Positions 54,022 to 64,000 of a stretch of DNA of 64,000 nt are shown in pieces. Source of the stretch: Blepharisma japonicum (taxonomy: Eukaryota > Ciliophora > Heterotrichea > Heterotrichida > Blepharismidae). Position 1 is the first letter of the stretch. Every line of letters starts with the position of its first letter. The position numbers and the translations under genes were made by a program. The stretch lies in assembly GCA_949751835.1 (NCBI GenBank), contig CATKHK010000049.1, positions 1 through 64,000 of the forward strand, given 5' to 3'. Under the pieces are notes generated by a model. That model was given only the letters and a program-made list of their open reading frames with translations. It did not search any database and was not told the DNA's origin.

Positions 54022-54774
54022 TTATAATAAATTTTTCAGATAAATGTGATTTATTTAGCTATAAATGCGAAGTTTGTATAGCTCCTCCTGAATTTTTGCC
54101 TCATGGAAAGCCATACTTGTAAACCCAATCTGATTTTAAAATTTCAACCTTAAATAATTTTTAATTAGAGTGGATAGATTCGCATAGCCATAAAAGAGTT
54201 AAAACAATTCATAAGGCATAATGCATCATAGGCTTTTTTTGCTCAAAAATAAGGAACTATCTGAAATAACTTTATTATTTTATTATAAATATTTTTTCAC
54301 TTTTATTTTTTTTAAAGCAAGCTGAAATAGGTTTAATTAAACTTCCTTATAATATTTCTTTTGCATTATCGTAACTTTTAATATGAAACTACGTTCAAAT
54401 CTAATTCGACAAAAAAATGGTAGAGAGGAGAGTTGATATCACCTCCAACTAAAATTTTTTCAACCAAAGCTTTCAGCTACAAAACTCACGGCTCCTCAGT
54501 AATCTCAAATCCTACAAGAAATCTCCATAAAAACCCATAAAATTTGAATTTTTGGCTAAGCACTGGCAAAAATCTCTTTTCAACATAACCAATTTTTCAA
54601 CATAACTTTGAGCTTCAAGCTTTTTACCACAGCAATTCAACTATTTATAAATTAAAGGAGAATGGCTAGAAAATATTTAATCAAACCCAAATTCCAAAAA
54701 TTTTTAAAAATACCTTACCAGCAAAAAATTAAAAGGAAATCGAGAATTTTCGAATTATTATTACTTAAAGATTA
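54022..54774. other. Convergent intergenic region
   Basis: The spacer lies between the 3' ends of two genes. A small direct repeat, tttcaacataa, occurs twice near 54579-54608. No gene is recognised. Confidence 0.45.
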
Positions 54775-56274
54775 TTAGCAAAAGTCCTTGAAATCATACT
54801 CAGTTTTGCCATCTTCTTGGTCTTTTATGATTTTTCTGATATTGTAAGTCATTGTCAGTATGAATGCAGATATGTACACTGTCCCCAAACAGAACACCAT
54901 AATGGAAGGTCTTCCAAATTTGTCTACCAGCTTTTTAACCACGAAAACACCAAGTGCAGATCCAGTAACTGAAAATGCTAAAAGCCAGAGTGAGTAGTTT
55001 ACTGTAACAAGTCCAGCCTTTAAAAACAATATAAAGTTCATGGTGGAAGTAAGAATGACAATGCAAGATGAGGTTCCTGTAGAAACTTCAGGCCTAACAC
55101 CAAACGCCAATTGGACAGGCCCTAAAATAACTGCTCCTCCGACTCCTGCAAGTCCTGAAAAAAAGCCGGCCATAAATGAGAAAAACATAAAGGTAGCACA
55201 CTGTTTGATGGTCCAACGCAAGTCGTGGACATCAAAATCGTAGCCAAGTGATACCTTTAATTTATCCCTTCTATTGAGATATGTGGAAACACTAAGTCCG
55301 ATCAGCACCATGGAAATCATGAAGCCAACAAAAAATCCCCAAAAATCCTTTGTGCAAAGTTCCCAACCGGCAATTGACTCAGTGTTACTATCACCTCTAA
55401 TAAAAGCTGCTACAACTGCCCAAGAAAAAATTGCTGCTACTACTAGAACTCTTGAAGGATGCCACCATTGGCTCTCGAACTTGTAAATATTTTGTAGCTC
55501 TGTGTGTATGTCTCTAATTGGTCTGCCAGTCTCTGCCTCAACGATGATAAGATTTGAATCCTTGCTTGTCTGATTATCTGGCTGATTTTCTGGTCTGGAA
55601 ACGACTGGATCTTTTTCAGAGTCATCAGCCTCTATAACGTCATTTTTATTGTCTCCATCAAGGGTGTCAATTTCCACTGTGTCTTGACTATTAACATTGA
55701 CATGTGAAATCTTTTTAACCTTGGTCTCTTTTCTGTAAAGTAAGAAACCTCTGATAAAAGTAACGATTATCAGACACAGGGTAATTATGCAAAAAATTGA
55801 TAAGATGAGCCACCATGGGAAACCGATGTTAAGGAACACCCCAACTGCACTCCCGAATAGCATAGGACCCACTTCTAGCATTAAGATATCGTAAAGAATT
55901 AAAGGACGGTCCCTTGTAGGGTGTCTGAGTCTGACTTTCATACCCACTGCTACTATGCTTCCACTTAAAATGATGACCTGGACTATTGGAGTAACCATAT
56001 GAGTCTCGAAATTGAAGAGGAGAAGTAAGAAAGGGATCATTATAGAACTCCCTCCTATGCCTCCGGCGTTGGACAAGGCACTCATAATGAAAACCAAGAA
56101 GGTGCCTGCCCATTCTTCTCCGGCAAGTGGCCATAAGTCTTTGTGATAGCATTTTCCTAGCTTTGTGTTGCATGTATTTAAAGGGTCGCAGTCGTCGTCG
56201 GACGAGCACTTTTGTGAATACTTGTTTTGAGCTTGAACTGCTGCTATAAGTAAAATAAAAAATACCAACCTCAT
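54775..56274 (-). CDS. TauE/SafE-family membrane transporter
   Basis: The first ATG in frame (56274) opens a signal peptide (MRLVFFILLIAAVQAQ); the upstream sequence in this frame has no ATG. The chain is 499 residues. A small Cys-rich ectodomain follows (CSSDDDCDPLNTCNTKLGKC), then two bundles of membrane segments each starting with the family's Gly-rich motif: SNAGGIGGSSIMIPFLLLLF, and FFSGLAGVGGAVILGPVQL. A cytosolic loop of about 90 acidic residues lies between the bundles. TauE/SafE proteins export sulfite or organosulfonates in bacteria; eukaryotic substrates are little known. The Cys-rich N-terminus resembles that of other protist members. Confidence in family high, substrate unknown. 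Confidence 0.88.
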   Translation of the reverse strand: MRLVFFILLIAAVQAQNKYSQKCSSDDDCDPLNTCNTKLGKCYHKDLWPLAGEEWAGTFLVFIMSALSNAGGIGGSSIMIPFLLLLFNFETHMVTPIVQVIILSGSIVAVGMKVRLRHPTRDRPLILYDILMLEVGPMLFGSAVGVFLNIGFPWWLILSIFCIITLCLIIVTFIRGFLLYRKETKVKKISHVNVNSQDTVEIDTLDGDNKNDVIEADDSEKDPVVSRPENQPDNQTSKDSNLIIVEAETGRPIRDIHTELQNIYKFESQWWHPSRVLVVAAIFSWAVVAAFIRGDSNTESIAGWELCTKDFWGFFVGFMISMVLIGLSVSTYLNRRDKLKVSLGYDFDVHDLRWTIKQCATFMFFSFMAGFFSGLAGVGGAVILGPVQLAFGVRPEVSTGTSSCIVILTSTMNFILFLKAGLVTVNYSLWLLAFSVTGSALGVFVVKKLVDKFGRPSIMVFCLGTVYISAFILTMTYNIRKIIKDQEDGKTEYDFKDFC

Positions 56275-56923
56275 ATTTATAATCACCCACAGACCAGTCA
56301 AAATAACTGGTAATAAAAATGTCTACCTTCGATATAAGTAATTAAGAAGAAATTTTAATCAAAACTATTTTCAGTAATTTTTTGGCTTGGCTTTGTAAAT
56401 AATTTTAGCACTGTCTAGAACCATGCTTTTTTTAGCTAAATTTTCAAATTTTTGGAACTTGGCATAAAAGAGAAAATTTAAATTTTTTCATTAATTATGA
56501 AGAGTTTATAAATTTTTAATTATATTTAAGCAATTGAAATGCATAGCAGCTTAAATTTATAAGCTGCTGAATTCAAAGTGTTTTAATTTTTGTCTCAATA
56601 ATCTTTTTGTGATTATTTGAGATGATAATAATCCTTGTCGGAAAACTAATTTTGATTTTATATAAAATTAAGATTTCTAGGACAATTATTTCTTGGCTAA
56701 AAATTTTAATTATTAGACTCTTTATATATTTTTATTATGATCAAAATGGCAATAATTTTGAATAGATCTCAATTCAATGCAAAAAACCAATTTTTTATGA
56801 TAAAGTAACTAGACTTGAAAATTGCGATTTTTGATAGAAATATCTGAATTATGGAAAATATTTTTTGTACTTAAAAAATTTTATAAATTTTGCTTAAAAT
56901 ATGTATTTTACATTTAAAGTTAA
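56275..56923. other. Divergent intergenic region
   Basis: This 0.65 kb AT-rich spacer should carry the promoters of the transporter (minus) and the kinesin-like gene (plus). Nothing else is recognised. Confidence 0.55.
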
Positions 56924-59626
56924 ATGACTCAGCGAAATCCCAATATCGCAATCCTTTGCAGAATTCGGTCTTCTCCTATCGACAAAAGCTGCATCATCCC
57001 ATATCCCGACTCCAAAAGTATTATCACCAGCCAAAGTCCCCTTAAACAGCTTCGGCCAAGTGATTTAAAAGATCCCATAAAATTAAATTCCCTCAGATCT
57101 ACCCTCTTAGAGGATTCCCAAATGCTAAAATTCGACAGTGTCATCCACTCCGAAGTCTCCCAATCCAAGCTTTTTTCTGACTGGGTCGAAAAATCCATTG
57201 TTCAAATGATAGCCGGGAGAAACGTATGTATTTTGGCATGCGGAATCTCAGGCTCAGGAAAAAGCCACACACTCCGAGGTGATGACGGAAATAACCGAGG
57301 AATTATTATCAGAAGTGCTGAAACTCTGCTTAATCAAATTAAGCAAAATAACTTGTATTTGCAAGTAAAATTTTCAGCTATAGCACTAAATGGGGATATT
57401 TTAGCTGATTTGATGAATGGGATGGAGATGACAATTTCTAATATGAATGACCTGGCCACGTGTATCAGAGCCGCAATTATGAATAGAAATTCGTTTGCTG
57501 ATAAAGAAAATAAAGAGAAAATACATTTTATTATAAGCTTAAAAGTGTATCAAGGAAATCAAGCTATCTCAAGGGCTGATTTTTTGGAATTTGCAGGGTC
57601 TGAGTTTGTGAAGGAAGATAAATCGATTGCAAGAGCTTTGAATTCAATTTCTAATATGCTGACTGATAATTTTGAAAATATTAGGGAAAATGCGCTGATT
57701 AATTATATTAAAGATACGCTTGATGTGTATCATACTAATACAAGTCCTAGCAAGGTAATTCTTATATGCTGCGCATCACCATCACCTAGACACTATAAAG
57801 ATTCCTTGCCGATATTGAAATTTATTAGTAGAATTAAAGAATGCATTGATGAAAAGCAGATGAAATTAAATATGAGTAATGAAAAAGAGACAAGAAAACA
57901 AATAGAAATGCTAATTGAAGAAATTAAAAAACTTAATTTAGAAAAAAATGAATTGGAAGAAAAATATAATGAGGAAATTAAAAAAATGCAAAATCAGCAC
58001 TCAGAAGAAAAAGAAAAATTATTATGCTTTATCAAAATAAATTCAAAAAAAAATAATATTGAAAATGAAAGCACAGGCTTATTCAGCGAAATAATTAATA
58101 TAGATGAAAATCATTCTTTTAAAAGGGTTTTAGATTCAAGAATAGAAGAAAGTCCAATAAAGCAAGAATCTCCTGATTCTTATCGATTAAAGCACCGTTC
58201 AAATTCAAGCAAAGTTACTCAGATAAAAACAAAAGATCTTGCAGATCTACAGCATCAGCTTGAAAAACAGAATTTTTTACTAAAAGAAAAAGATAAATTT
58301 ATTGAAGAAATGAAGGTGATTCGTAATTTAACACCTGATATAATTTCCAAAAGGAACAGCTTCCAACTGGCAGAAAGAGAAATTGATGCAGAAAGCTTAA
58401 AGAAAAAACTAAAAATGACTGAAGAAATTTACAGCAAAAAAATCAGTTTGATGGCAGCACAGCTGCTAAAATACCAACAAATTACAAAAGAATTAAATAT
58501 TGAACTGCAAAATGTGAAAAATGAAAAAATCGAGTTAAGTAAAGAGCTGACAAGTTTGCATGAAAGTCTACAGATTTTTGAGGAAAAATATCTAAAATTG
58601 AATCATCAAACCAAACAAAATTATAATTGTGGAAATTTTGAAGAGTATTTAAAGCAGCCTTTAGATGATATACAAATAATAGTAAAAAATTTAATTGAAT
58701 TGCTCAGAAATGCTGAAAAATTTCTACCTTCCCAGGATGTAAATTCTCTTCTATCAAAATTCAATTTTATGAAGCAAAATGCAAAAAATGAAATAGAAAA
58801 AACAAAGCATCTGTTGCAGAATTCTCAAGAAATTATCCAAAAATCATCTGAAAATCCAGATAATTTTTCTTTTAACAGTAATAAAAATGAAAATCTTGGA
58901 GAATATCCACTTACAACGTCTTGCATTTTGGATTTATTAGTAAATATAGATTCCAAATTGAGTAAAGAAAAAGACATCCAGGAGAAAATAAGAGAAGAGG
59001 CGACTGCTTTTGATAAATCCCAAAACTTAGAAAATAAATCACAGAGATTAGAAATTGTTTATTTAATGAATCAGCTTAGCAACTGTATAAAAGAAAACAG
59101 ATCAAAAGAAGACCATATTCAAAGATTTTTAGTGTCTCTAAATTCATTAGAGTCTGATTCTCATAACTTTAAAGCTATTTTATCTGATTCCGATGATTTA
59201 GTAAATGAACTAAAGCAATGCATTTCAAATTTGTCAATAAAACTCGAAGAAAACAATGCAAAAATTGCAAAATTGTCTGAAGAAAAAATTAATTTGGAAA
59301 ATAGACTAAGTAATTTGACAAATGAAAAAAATGCTAACGAAAAAAAATTCTATCAATACAGGCAAGAAAACGATTCAGTAGAACAAAAAAATGAATCAAT
59401 TTTAGCCGAAATTGATACAATGAGGATGCAGATTTCTGATTTGGTGCTTATTAATAATCATTTACTTATTGAAAAAAATGAGCTAAAAGAAGAAATTGAT
59501 AGATTAAACAAACCATTCAAATTCTATAAAGCTCACATAACAAAAATAGAAAATTGTTTTGAAACTTTAAAAGAAATTCAAGAAAAAAATAAATTTATTG
59601 TAACTGAAGAAATATTTCAAGGCTAA
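56924..59626 (+). CDS. Divergent kinesin-like protein with long coiled coil
   Basis: The frame of 900 residues has a motor-like N-terminal 310 residues. The P-loop is GISGSGKSHT (107-116), against GQTGSGKTYT in kinesins. A switch I-like NRNSFADKEN, switch II-like DFLEFAGSE (canonical DLAGSE), and ARALNSISNML (canonical NxSLxxLxxVI) occur in order, followed by a neck-like IKFISRIKECI. Several catalytic positions differ: switch I lacks NxxSSRSH. The remaining 580 residues are almost continuous coiled coil. Kinesins move along microtubules using ATP; this one may bind ATP weakly or serve as a structural microtubule protein. No TGA Trp codons occur, since Trp is rare in it. Confidence 0.82.
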   Translation: MTQRNPNIAILCRIRSSPIDKSCIIPYPDSKSIITSQSPLKQLRPSDLKDPIKLNSLRSTLLEDSQMLKFDSVIHSEVSQSKLFSDWVEKSIVQMIAGRNVCILACGISGSGKSHTLRGDDGNNRGIIIRSAETLLNQIKQNNLYLQVKFSAIALNGDILADLMNGMEMTISNMNDLATCIRAAIMNRNSFADKENKEKIHFIISLKVYQGNQAISRADFLEFAGSEFVKEDKSIARALNSISNMLTDNFENIRENALINYIKDTLDVYHTNTSPSKVILICCASPSPRHYKDSLPILKFISRIKECIDEKQMKLNMSNEKETRKQIEMLIEEIKKLNLEKNELEEKYNEEIKKMQNQHSEEKEKLLCFIKINSKKNNIENESTGLFSEIINIDENHSFKRVLDSRIEESPIKQESPDSYRLKHRSNSSKVTQIKTKDLADLQHQLEKQNFLLKEKDKFIEEMKVIRNLTPDIISKRNSFQLAEREIDAESLKKKLKMTEEIYSKKISLMAAQLLKYQQITKELNIELQNVKNEKIELSKELTSLHESLQIFEEKYLKLNHQTKQNYNCGNFEEYLKQPLDDIQIIVKNLIELLRNAEKFLPSQDVNSLLSKFNFMKQNAKNEIEKTKHLLQNSQEIIQKSSENPDNFSFNSNKNENLGEYPLTTSCILDLLVNIDSKLSKEKDIQEKIREEATAFDKSQNLENKSQRLEIVYLMNQLSNCIKENRSKEDHIQRFLVSLNSLESDSHNFKAILSDSDDLVNELKQCISNLSIKLEENNAKIAKLSEEKINLENRLSNLTNEKNANEKKFYQYRQENDSVEQKNESILAEIDTMRMQISDLVLINNHLLIEKNELKEEIDRLNKPFKFYKAHITKIENCFETLKEIQEKNKFIVTEEIFQG

Positions 59627-59703
59627 TTTAAATAATTGATATTATGTTTTGCATTAAATAATAATTTTTTTATTTCACAGAAAGCGTTGCATTTTCACTT
59701 AAA

Positions 59704-60378
59704 ATGTCAAATAATTCATCTTTAAATTTTTATATAAAAACAATGCAATTTCAAAACGAAAATGCTCTCTACGATCCACAAACTATTAAAAATTTCAACG
59801 TTTCCTCCAAGAAAACCAAAGATTGGAGTAATACCTGATCTCAATGAATTTTTCCGCTTCAGAAGCCTGAATATACTCCAGAAGTCTTAACAGCTTTAAG
59901 TACACTTGATACCCATCTCGCTGCATTTACTGAAGCCTTAAAGCAGCCTTCAGATGACGATGAGTCATCTCCTATAGAAGAGCCAACTGTGAATCCCTTC
60001 AGTCAAAGGCTAGTTCCTATCCCTGAAAGAGCCTATTTTAAACGTCGAAAATCAAGCATAGGGAATTTTGAGAAAAAACATCAAATTCATAATAGACGGA
60101 GAAGTGATGTAAACCCTATAGAAACAAATGAAAAATATAGGCATTATCTGACTCCAGAAATAAGGGATTTTAATAAGGATTTGAAATTGCTTAAAAATCC
60201 AGTTTTAAGAAAATACTCGATAGGTGCAAGAAGCAGCTTTGATCTGAGGACAACCATTCTTTCGAGAGAGTTTCGTACAGATATTGTCAGCAGAGATGGG
60301 ATTAATCTTAATTCAAAAGTCCAGCTAAAAGACCTTAAGAAAAGTAAAGTAAGAAGAATTTTACTTTCTGGGTTATAG
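59704..60378 (+). CDS. Hypothetical basic Ser/Arg-rich protein
   Basis: From the ATG at 59704 the frame gives 224 residues to TAG; a second in-frame ATG at 59743 is also possible. Two close TGA codons read as Trp (NTWSQWIFPL). The second half is basic (FKRRKSSIGNFEKKH, NRRRSDVNP, LKKSKVRRILLSGL), with RRKSS and RRRS sites suited to PKA-type kinases. I do not recognise a domain. It lies 77 bases after the kinesin-like gene. It could be a cytoskeleton-associated or phosphoregulated protein; function unknown. Confidence 0.65.
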
Positions 60379-60585
60379 CGGATCAGCATAATGTTGTTAT
60401 AATTTATATTAGTTAGAAGATGAGTTGTGAATATTAACTTAAAAATTAAAAAATTTCGCTTCTTATTCAGGAAAATCTATATTTACCTTATTTCAAGCTA
60501 ATAATATTCTCCATAATTAATAGACTCCTTTATACAACTAAATATCTTATTGTTATCAAAAATAATTATGCATATTAATTATATA

Positions 60586-61875
60586 TTATCGCAGATCAAA
60601 AGCACATGGGAACAATGCTGTTTTCTGCCCAATCTCACAACTTTCTTTATTCCCAGGGAACAAATCCCAAAACCTCAAAGTTTCATCACCAGCCCCTGTG
60701 ACTACAGTTTGTCCATCTGGTGACATGCACAAATACAGCACCCTAAAAGTATGTCCAGTCAGTGTCGCAATTTTCCTCAGTCCCGGATACTGTCACAGCA
60801 TAATTTGGTTTTGCGAATACCCATGTGTCGACACAATCTCATCACTATTTTTTGAAAACATTAAATTGCATACCTGTGACCCTGTATCTACACATTGCAG
60901 CTGCTCATTGGTCAAAGTATTTCAAAACCTTATCGTTCTGTCTGCAGTTCCCCCACCACTTGCTAAAAGTCCATGCTGGTGTGGAGACCACGCTATAGCT
61001 TTTACAGCTGCTATATGATCATTGAATTTTGCCATGGGTGATGTGGACTGTAAACTTCATAAAATTAATTTATTGTCATTTCCGCCTGATGACAGTTGTT
61101 GGTCGTCAAATGACCATTTCAGCCCACAGACTTCTTGCTTATGCCCTATAAGTCTTCCGACAAATTCTTCAGGACAACGAATGTCACGGTGCAAAATTTG
61201 TCGGTCGCGGGATCCTGTGGACAAAATTTTATTGCTTCAAGCCATAGCTCCAACTCTGCTTGAATGTCCTGAAAAGGACCGGATTAATTTTTTACGGTTA
61301 GAGTCCCATAGTAGTGTACTTCCAGTATTTGTACCGATGGATATGTAATTTCCATTAGGAGATCATGAAACACTGGTAACTGGGTCCATTGACCCTAAAT
61401 CACAGAGTTTTGTGACTTTTGAGGTCGACGCATCTCAGAGGTAAACTGAAGATCCTAAGCCAACACCTAGGACGTTATTTGATGATCAATCTAATAAATT
61501 TAGATAAAAATCATCTTGTAGAGAAGGGGCGTCAAGGACCTTAAATGGAGCTTTAGGAATATTTCGTTGGGATTTCAGTGGGGTATAAATGTCTTCTCCT
61601 GTAAAATTCAACGGCATGTTTTCTTTGGTTAATGTGTTTTGGGAGTAGGTGAATCGATTGTTTTTGGATGCGGAGTGGTCTAAGAACTGGTTCTTCAGAA
61701 GGGTTGTGTAGCCTTCTTGAGAGTCGTCAGCGACTGGGTCTTGGGATTGTTGGAATTTTTCGTCTTTGATTAAATCAAAGCTGACCTGCAAGTTCGAAGA
61801 GGCACGGTTGGGAAGAAATCTCTCTGTAAATTTTTGATCAGTATTAGAGAGTTTGGGGGTTATTAAAGGCTTCAT
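60586..61875 (-). CDS. APC/C activator of the Cdc20/Cdh1 (Fizzy) family
   Basis: The frame of 429 residues carries several TGA=Trp codons at WD-repeat Trp positions. A C-box-like motif is ERFLPNR at residues 18-24 (DRFIPxR). The family-defining entry [20 protein letters not shown] and [20 protein letters not shown] follows, then seven WD40 blades ([74 protein letters not shown]). The chain ends FDLR, which may act as the usual C-terminal Ile-Arg tail. These proteins bring substrates to the anaphase-promoting complex for destruction in mitosis and G1. The text leans to Cdh1/Fzr (NNVLGVGLG), but Cdc20 is not excluded. Confidence 0.9.
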
Positions 61876-62120
61876 TTGAATTAGACTTGTATATATTTAA
61901 TTATTACAGTTAGATGACTGTTATGAGGTGGCGAAAAATGGGGAATTTGAATTCTGAAAATTAAGAGGATTTTTTAAAATAAATTATTAGAAGCTAATAA
62001 TACCTTGGCTAAATTTGTGTCTAATATTGCTATTTGATAATTCAATATTATAATGCAAAATTCAATTTTAATAAAATAATGCTAAAATTTGAAAGAGCTG
62101 AATAAATGTGTCGTTAAATT

Positions 62121-62489
62121 TTATTTTCCAATTGCAATTACCACAGCAACTGAATACTCATCCTCATGCGAAAGTGACGTCATTGTATTTTCCACCCCAA
62201 TTTCTTCAAGCAGATTTTTCGTTTCCCCATAAGCTCTTATATACGGCTGCCCAGTTTCCTGCTTACAAATTTCAACTTCATGGAACCACACCCTCCTAGA
62301 AGCAGTCGCCTTTACTAGAGCTTCTTTTATAGCCCACCTTGACGCTAAATACTTCGAGCTAATTTCACCAATTTTTTCATTAGGATGCAGCACTTTTTCT
62401 AAAAATCTTTCCCTAATACATTGGTTATCCAGGATTTTTTGCATCCTTATGTTTTTACATAGATCTATCCCAATCCCAATAATTCTCAT
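62121..62489 (-). CDS. acpS: Holo-[acyl-carrier-protein] synthase
   Basis: A frame of 122 residues from ATG to TAA is the complete length of AcpS-type phosphopantetheinyl transferases. The two metal-binding motifs are present: GIGIDLC near residue 5 (Asp) and KYLASRWAIKEALVKA (the WxxKEAxxK box, with Glu). AcpS moves the 4'-phosphopantetheine arm of CoA to a Ser of acyl carrier protein, switching on fatty acid synthesis, here presumably in the mitochondrion although no clear targeting peptide is visible. It lies 26 bases downstream of the FHA/RING-CH gene on the same strand. Confidence 0.92.
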   Translation of the reverse strand: MRIIGIGIDLCKNIRMQKILDNQCIRERFLEKVLHPNEKIGEISSKYLASRWAIKEALVKATASRRVWFHEVEICKQETGQPYIRAYGETKNLLEEIGVENTMTSLSHEDEYSVAVVIAIGK

Positions 62490-62515
62490 ACTTTTTATTA
62501 TTTTTGCCTATTTAT

Positions 62516-63868
62516 TTATATTATTGAAGCTTCATTTAATATCCTGTCATTGCTAATGGACTTTTCTTCTTCATTTACTGTCTCAATTGCAATGGAAACT
62601 TCTTGATGGGCCATGTCTTCTCGGTTCCATTTAACTTCAGAGTCGCTGTAATTCCTGACGTTGGTTTCTTCTACAACTGAGCTTGTAGGAGCTCCAAAAG
62701 CGGCAGGGTTATCTTCAATAATATCAGCCTGCGTCAAATAGGAACAATGGGTAATAGGGACCACCTTTTTAATTCCAAAAGCCCAAAGGCAAGATTTGCA
62801 GCTAAAAGGCTCTTTTGATACTAAATGAGCAATAGTTCGTCCTATTTGGACAGTAACCTCTGTATGTGGCTGCAGAATAAACGATTTTTTCATCAGCACA
62901 AGGGTACCAAATTTGCTGTTGCTGTCTTCCAATACAAAATTTCCGTCAATGAATTTCAGTTTGCAATGTCTTCGGCTTACTGAAACGTCAGAAATTTTGA
63001 TTTCGCTGTCATTGCCTCTACCTAAGCTTGCAGATTCACCGTCATTTAAGCTTACGACGTGTAAACATCGAGATTCACTTCTTTCAGGCCTATAGTCTTC
63101 CAATAATATATAAGGTTTATCAGGATTTACGATTGCAATTAAATCAAATCGTTCTTTTCCTATACATATACTTGATGGTAATGGTGCCTTGCAGATCTCG
63201 CAGGACAATTCCCCCCAATAATAAGAAGTCGCTTTTTGCAGCCTGTTTACAATAACTTTATTAGTCAGCCACTCCTGTAAGCACCCAACGTGGATATTTT
63301 TCATAGTTCCTATACAGCTGCAAGGTGAAATCAAAGGGTTTTCTTTAGAATTTGTATTGCTTAAGCATATGCGGCAAGATACAACTTCATCCCCTGGAAA
63401 TGGCTCAAAATACTGAAAACTCGCTTTTTCTATATTTGACTCTATTGGTATCGCTAAATTTGAATTGAAATTTGTACAGATCCGCTTTACTTGTAGACGA
63501 ACGCGACCTAGCCTTATCCAGTCGCCTTCACAGATTTTGTAGCCTTTGATGCCGCTGTTTCGGATCGATTTTATTACTAGCCAAAGGCGTTCGTTTAAAG
63601 AATCACCAGCTTGCTGGATAGTGAACTCGCCTCCACGTGCTTTTATTGACAAAATGGGGTTTGAGTCTTCAGTGAGCTTTCGGTGGCAGCTTGAGCTGTT
63701 CAGGATGCAGGAATTATTCGCTCTATGCAAAATTGCTGAATAATTTAGTGTGAAATGATTTTTGGTTGTCACGGTAGCTTGATAATCGTAGAGACAGTTG
63801 GTATCACGATGCCAAGTGGACGTTTGGATTTCAAGACTGATTAGAACTTACTAAGTGTTTTCTGTCAT
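62516..63868 (-). CDS. RING-CH plus FHA domain protein
   Basis: Exon 1 starts at the ATG at 63868 and is joined over a 15-nt intron (63837-63851) to a long exon, giving 445 residues; without the intron no ATG precedes the open frame. Residues about 45-130 look like a divergent first FHA-like fold. RING-CH follows (CRICLSNTNSKENPLISPCS, GTMKNIHVGCLQEWL, LSCEICKAPLP). A clear FHA domain comes next: ESASLGRGNDSEI and VSVSRRHCKLKFIDGNFVLE with DSNSKFGT, keeping the GR, SRRH and N-x-F-GT-type phosphothreonine-binding residues. The pairing suggests a phosphorylation-guided E3 ligase, probably membrane-associated. FHA-RING-CH fusion is common in ciliates and other protists as far as I recall. Confidence 0.85.
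63837..63851 (-). other. 15-nt spliceosomal intron (RING-CH/FHA gene)
   Basis: On the minus strand it reads gtaagttctaatcag. It joins a 17-base first exon (MTENT plus two bases) to YLEIQTSTWHR and supplies the only ATG. A at position 10. Confidence 0.75.
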
Positions 63869-64000
63869 TTTCTATACAAAATATAATTTCTATAATAAAG
63901 AAATTTCAAGCTAAAAGAGGAGGCCAAACTAAGAAGTTTTTGCATTTATTGATTGTGATAGAAAGGGCTACTGAATAAATTGAAACACCGAAAAACTGTA
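63869..64000. other. Upstream region of the RING-CH/FHA gene
   Basis: This is a short AT-rich stretch without recognised genes. It probably contains the promoter of the minus-strand gene. Confidence 0.5.

Noticed and set aside
55829-56290. Long minus-strand frame overlapping the TauE/SafE gene in another frame
   Set aside because: The overlapping frame encodes the Gly-rich TauE/SafE motifs; the alternative is Arg/Ser-rich noise.
56275-56301. Upstream start (TTG) for the TauE/SafE protein
   Set aside because: It is not ATG, and starting at 56274 places a normal signal peptide exactly at the N-terminus.
60698-61348. Plus-strand frames opposite the Cdc20/Cdh1 gene
   Set aside because: The minus strand encodes WD40 blades continuously under TGA=Trp; the plus frames are shadows.
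63770-63772. GTG start for the RING-CH/FHA gene
   Set aside because: A 15-nt intron with the standard pattern joins an upstream ATG exon in frame, which is a better explanation.
1-64000. CRISPR array, DNA transposon or virus-like element
   Set aside because: I saw no spaced short repeats, no transposase or integrase motifs, no capsid or reverse transcriptase text and no long terminal repeats. The duplications seen are of host genes and their flanks.

Overview
This window looks like nuclear DNA of a heterotrich ciliate, most likely Blepharisma. Two independent marks support this. First, nearly every conserved gene reads through in-frame TGA at positions where Trp is expected, while TAA and TAG end the frames; TGA as Trp is the known Blepharisma nuclear code, whereas its relative Stentor uses the standard code. 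Second, coding sequences are interrupted by spliceosomal introns of exactly 15 nt (gtaa...ag) with an A at intron position 10 in all ten cases found. AT-rich spacers and tightly packed, mostly intronless genes on both strands fit the same picture. The coding calls below use TGA=Trp and splice out the 15-nt introns.

Left part (1 to about 16.9 kb) is an accessory, duplication-rich zone. It holds one intact protein with an N-terminal Cys/His (B-box-like) module, a coiled coil and Kelch-like repeats (1816-3570, minus), a truncated frameshifted copy of it (7.9-9.0 kb), a shorter relict (0.69-1.26 kb), and two tandem genes in which nearly the same Cys/His module is joined to TPR arrays (11207-12982 and 13765-15237). 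Between them, 3.6-11.2 kb is a mosaic of broken pieces of otherwise conserved genes: Sec63 (J domain and C-terminal domain), DNA primase small subunit lying inside the Sec63 remnant, M18 aspartyl aminopeptidase, and an M20 peptidase. SET-domain relicts lie at both edges of the zone.

Right part (16.9-64 kb) is compact and looks like ordinary housekeeping chromosome. In order it holds: a large ligand-binding-domain membrane receptor, an SLC9B-like cation/proton antiporter, an SR splicing factor with three 15-nt introns and one 47-nt intron, a WDR7/rabconnectin-3beta homologue, CDT1, a 2157-residue putative GPI-anchored surface protein, a 58-residue DPY30 protein beside a PKA regulatory subunit, an importin alpha, a possibly myristoylated PB1-like/Kelch protein, a coiled-coil protein, a CSC1/TMEM63 channel-like protein, one 5S rRNA gene, an ADAT2-like tRNA deaminase, a RING-CH membrane protein, an RBR-type protein lacking the catalytic Cys, a VHS-GAT protein with an adaptin-like appendage, a TauE/SafE transporter, a divergent kinesin, a Cdc20/Cdh1-family APC/C activator, holo-ACP synthase, and an FHA plus RING-CH protein.

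No operon logic is expected. Some neighbours share themes: DPY30 and the PKA regulatory subunit both use the same kind of dimerization/docking fold; CDT1 and the APC/C activator belong to cell-cycle control; several genes act in endomembrane traffic (WDR7, VHS-GAT-appendage, two RING-CH proteins). The most unusual items are the interchangeable Cys/His module with TPR or Kelch effectors, the scrambled relict zone, active-site substitutions in the antiporter and the RBR protein, the fused sorting adaptor, and the single long intron among 15-nt introns.
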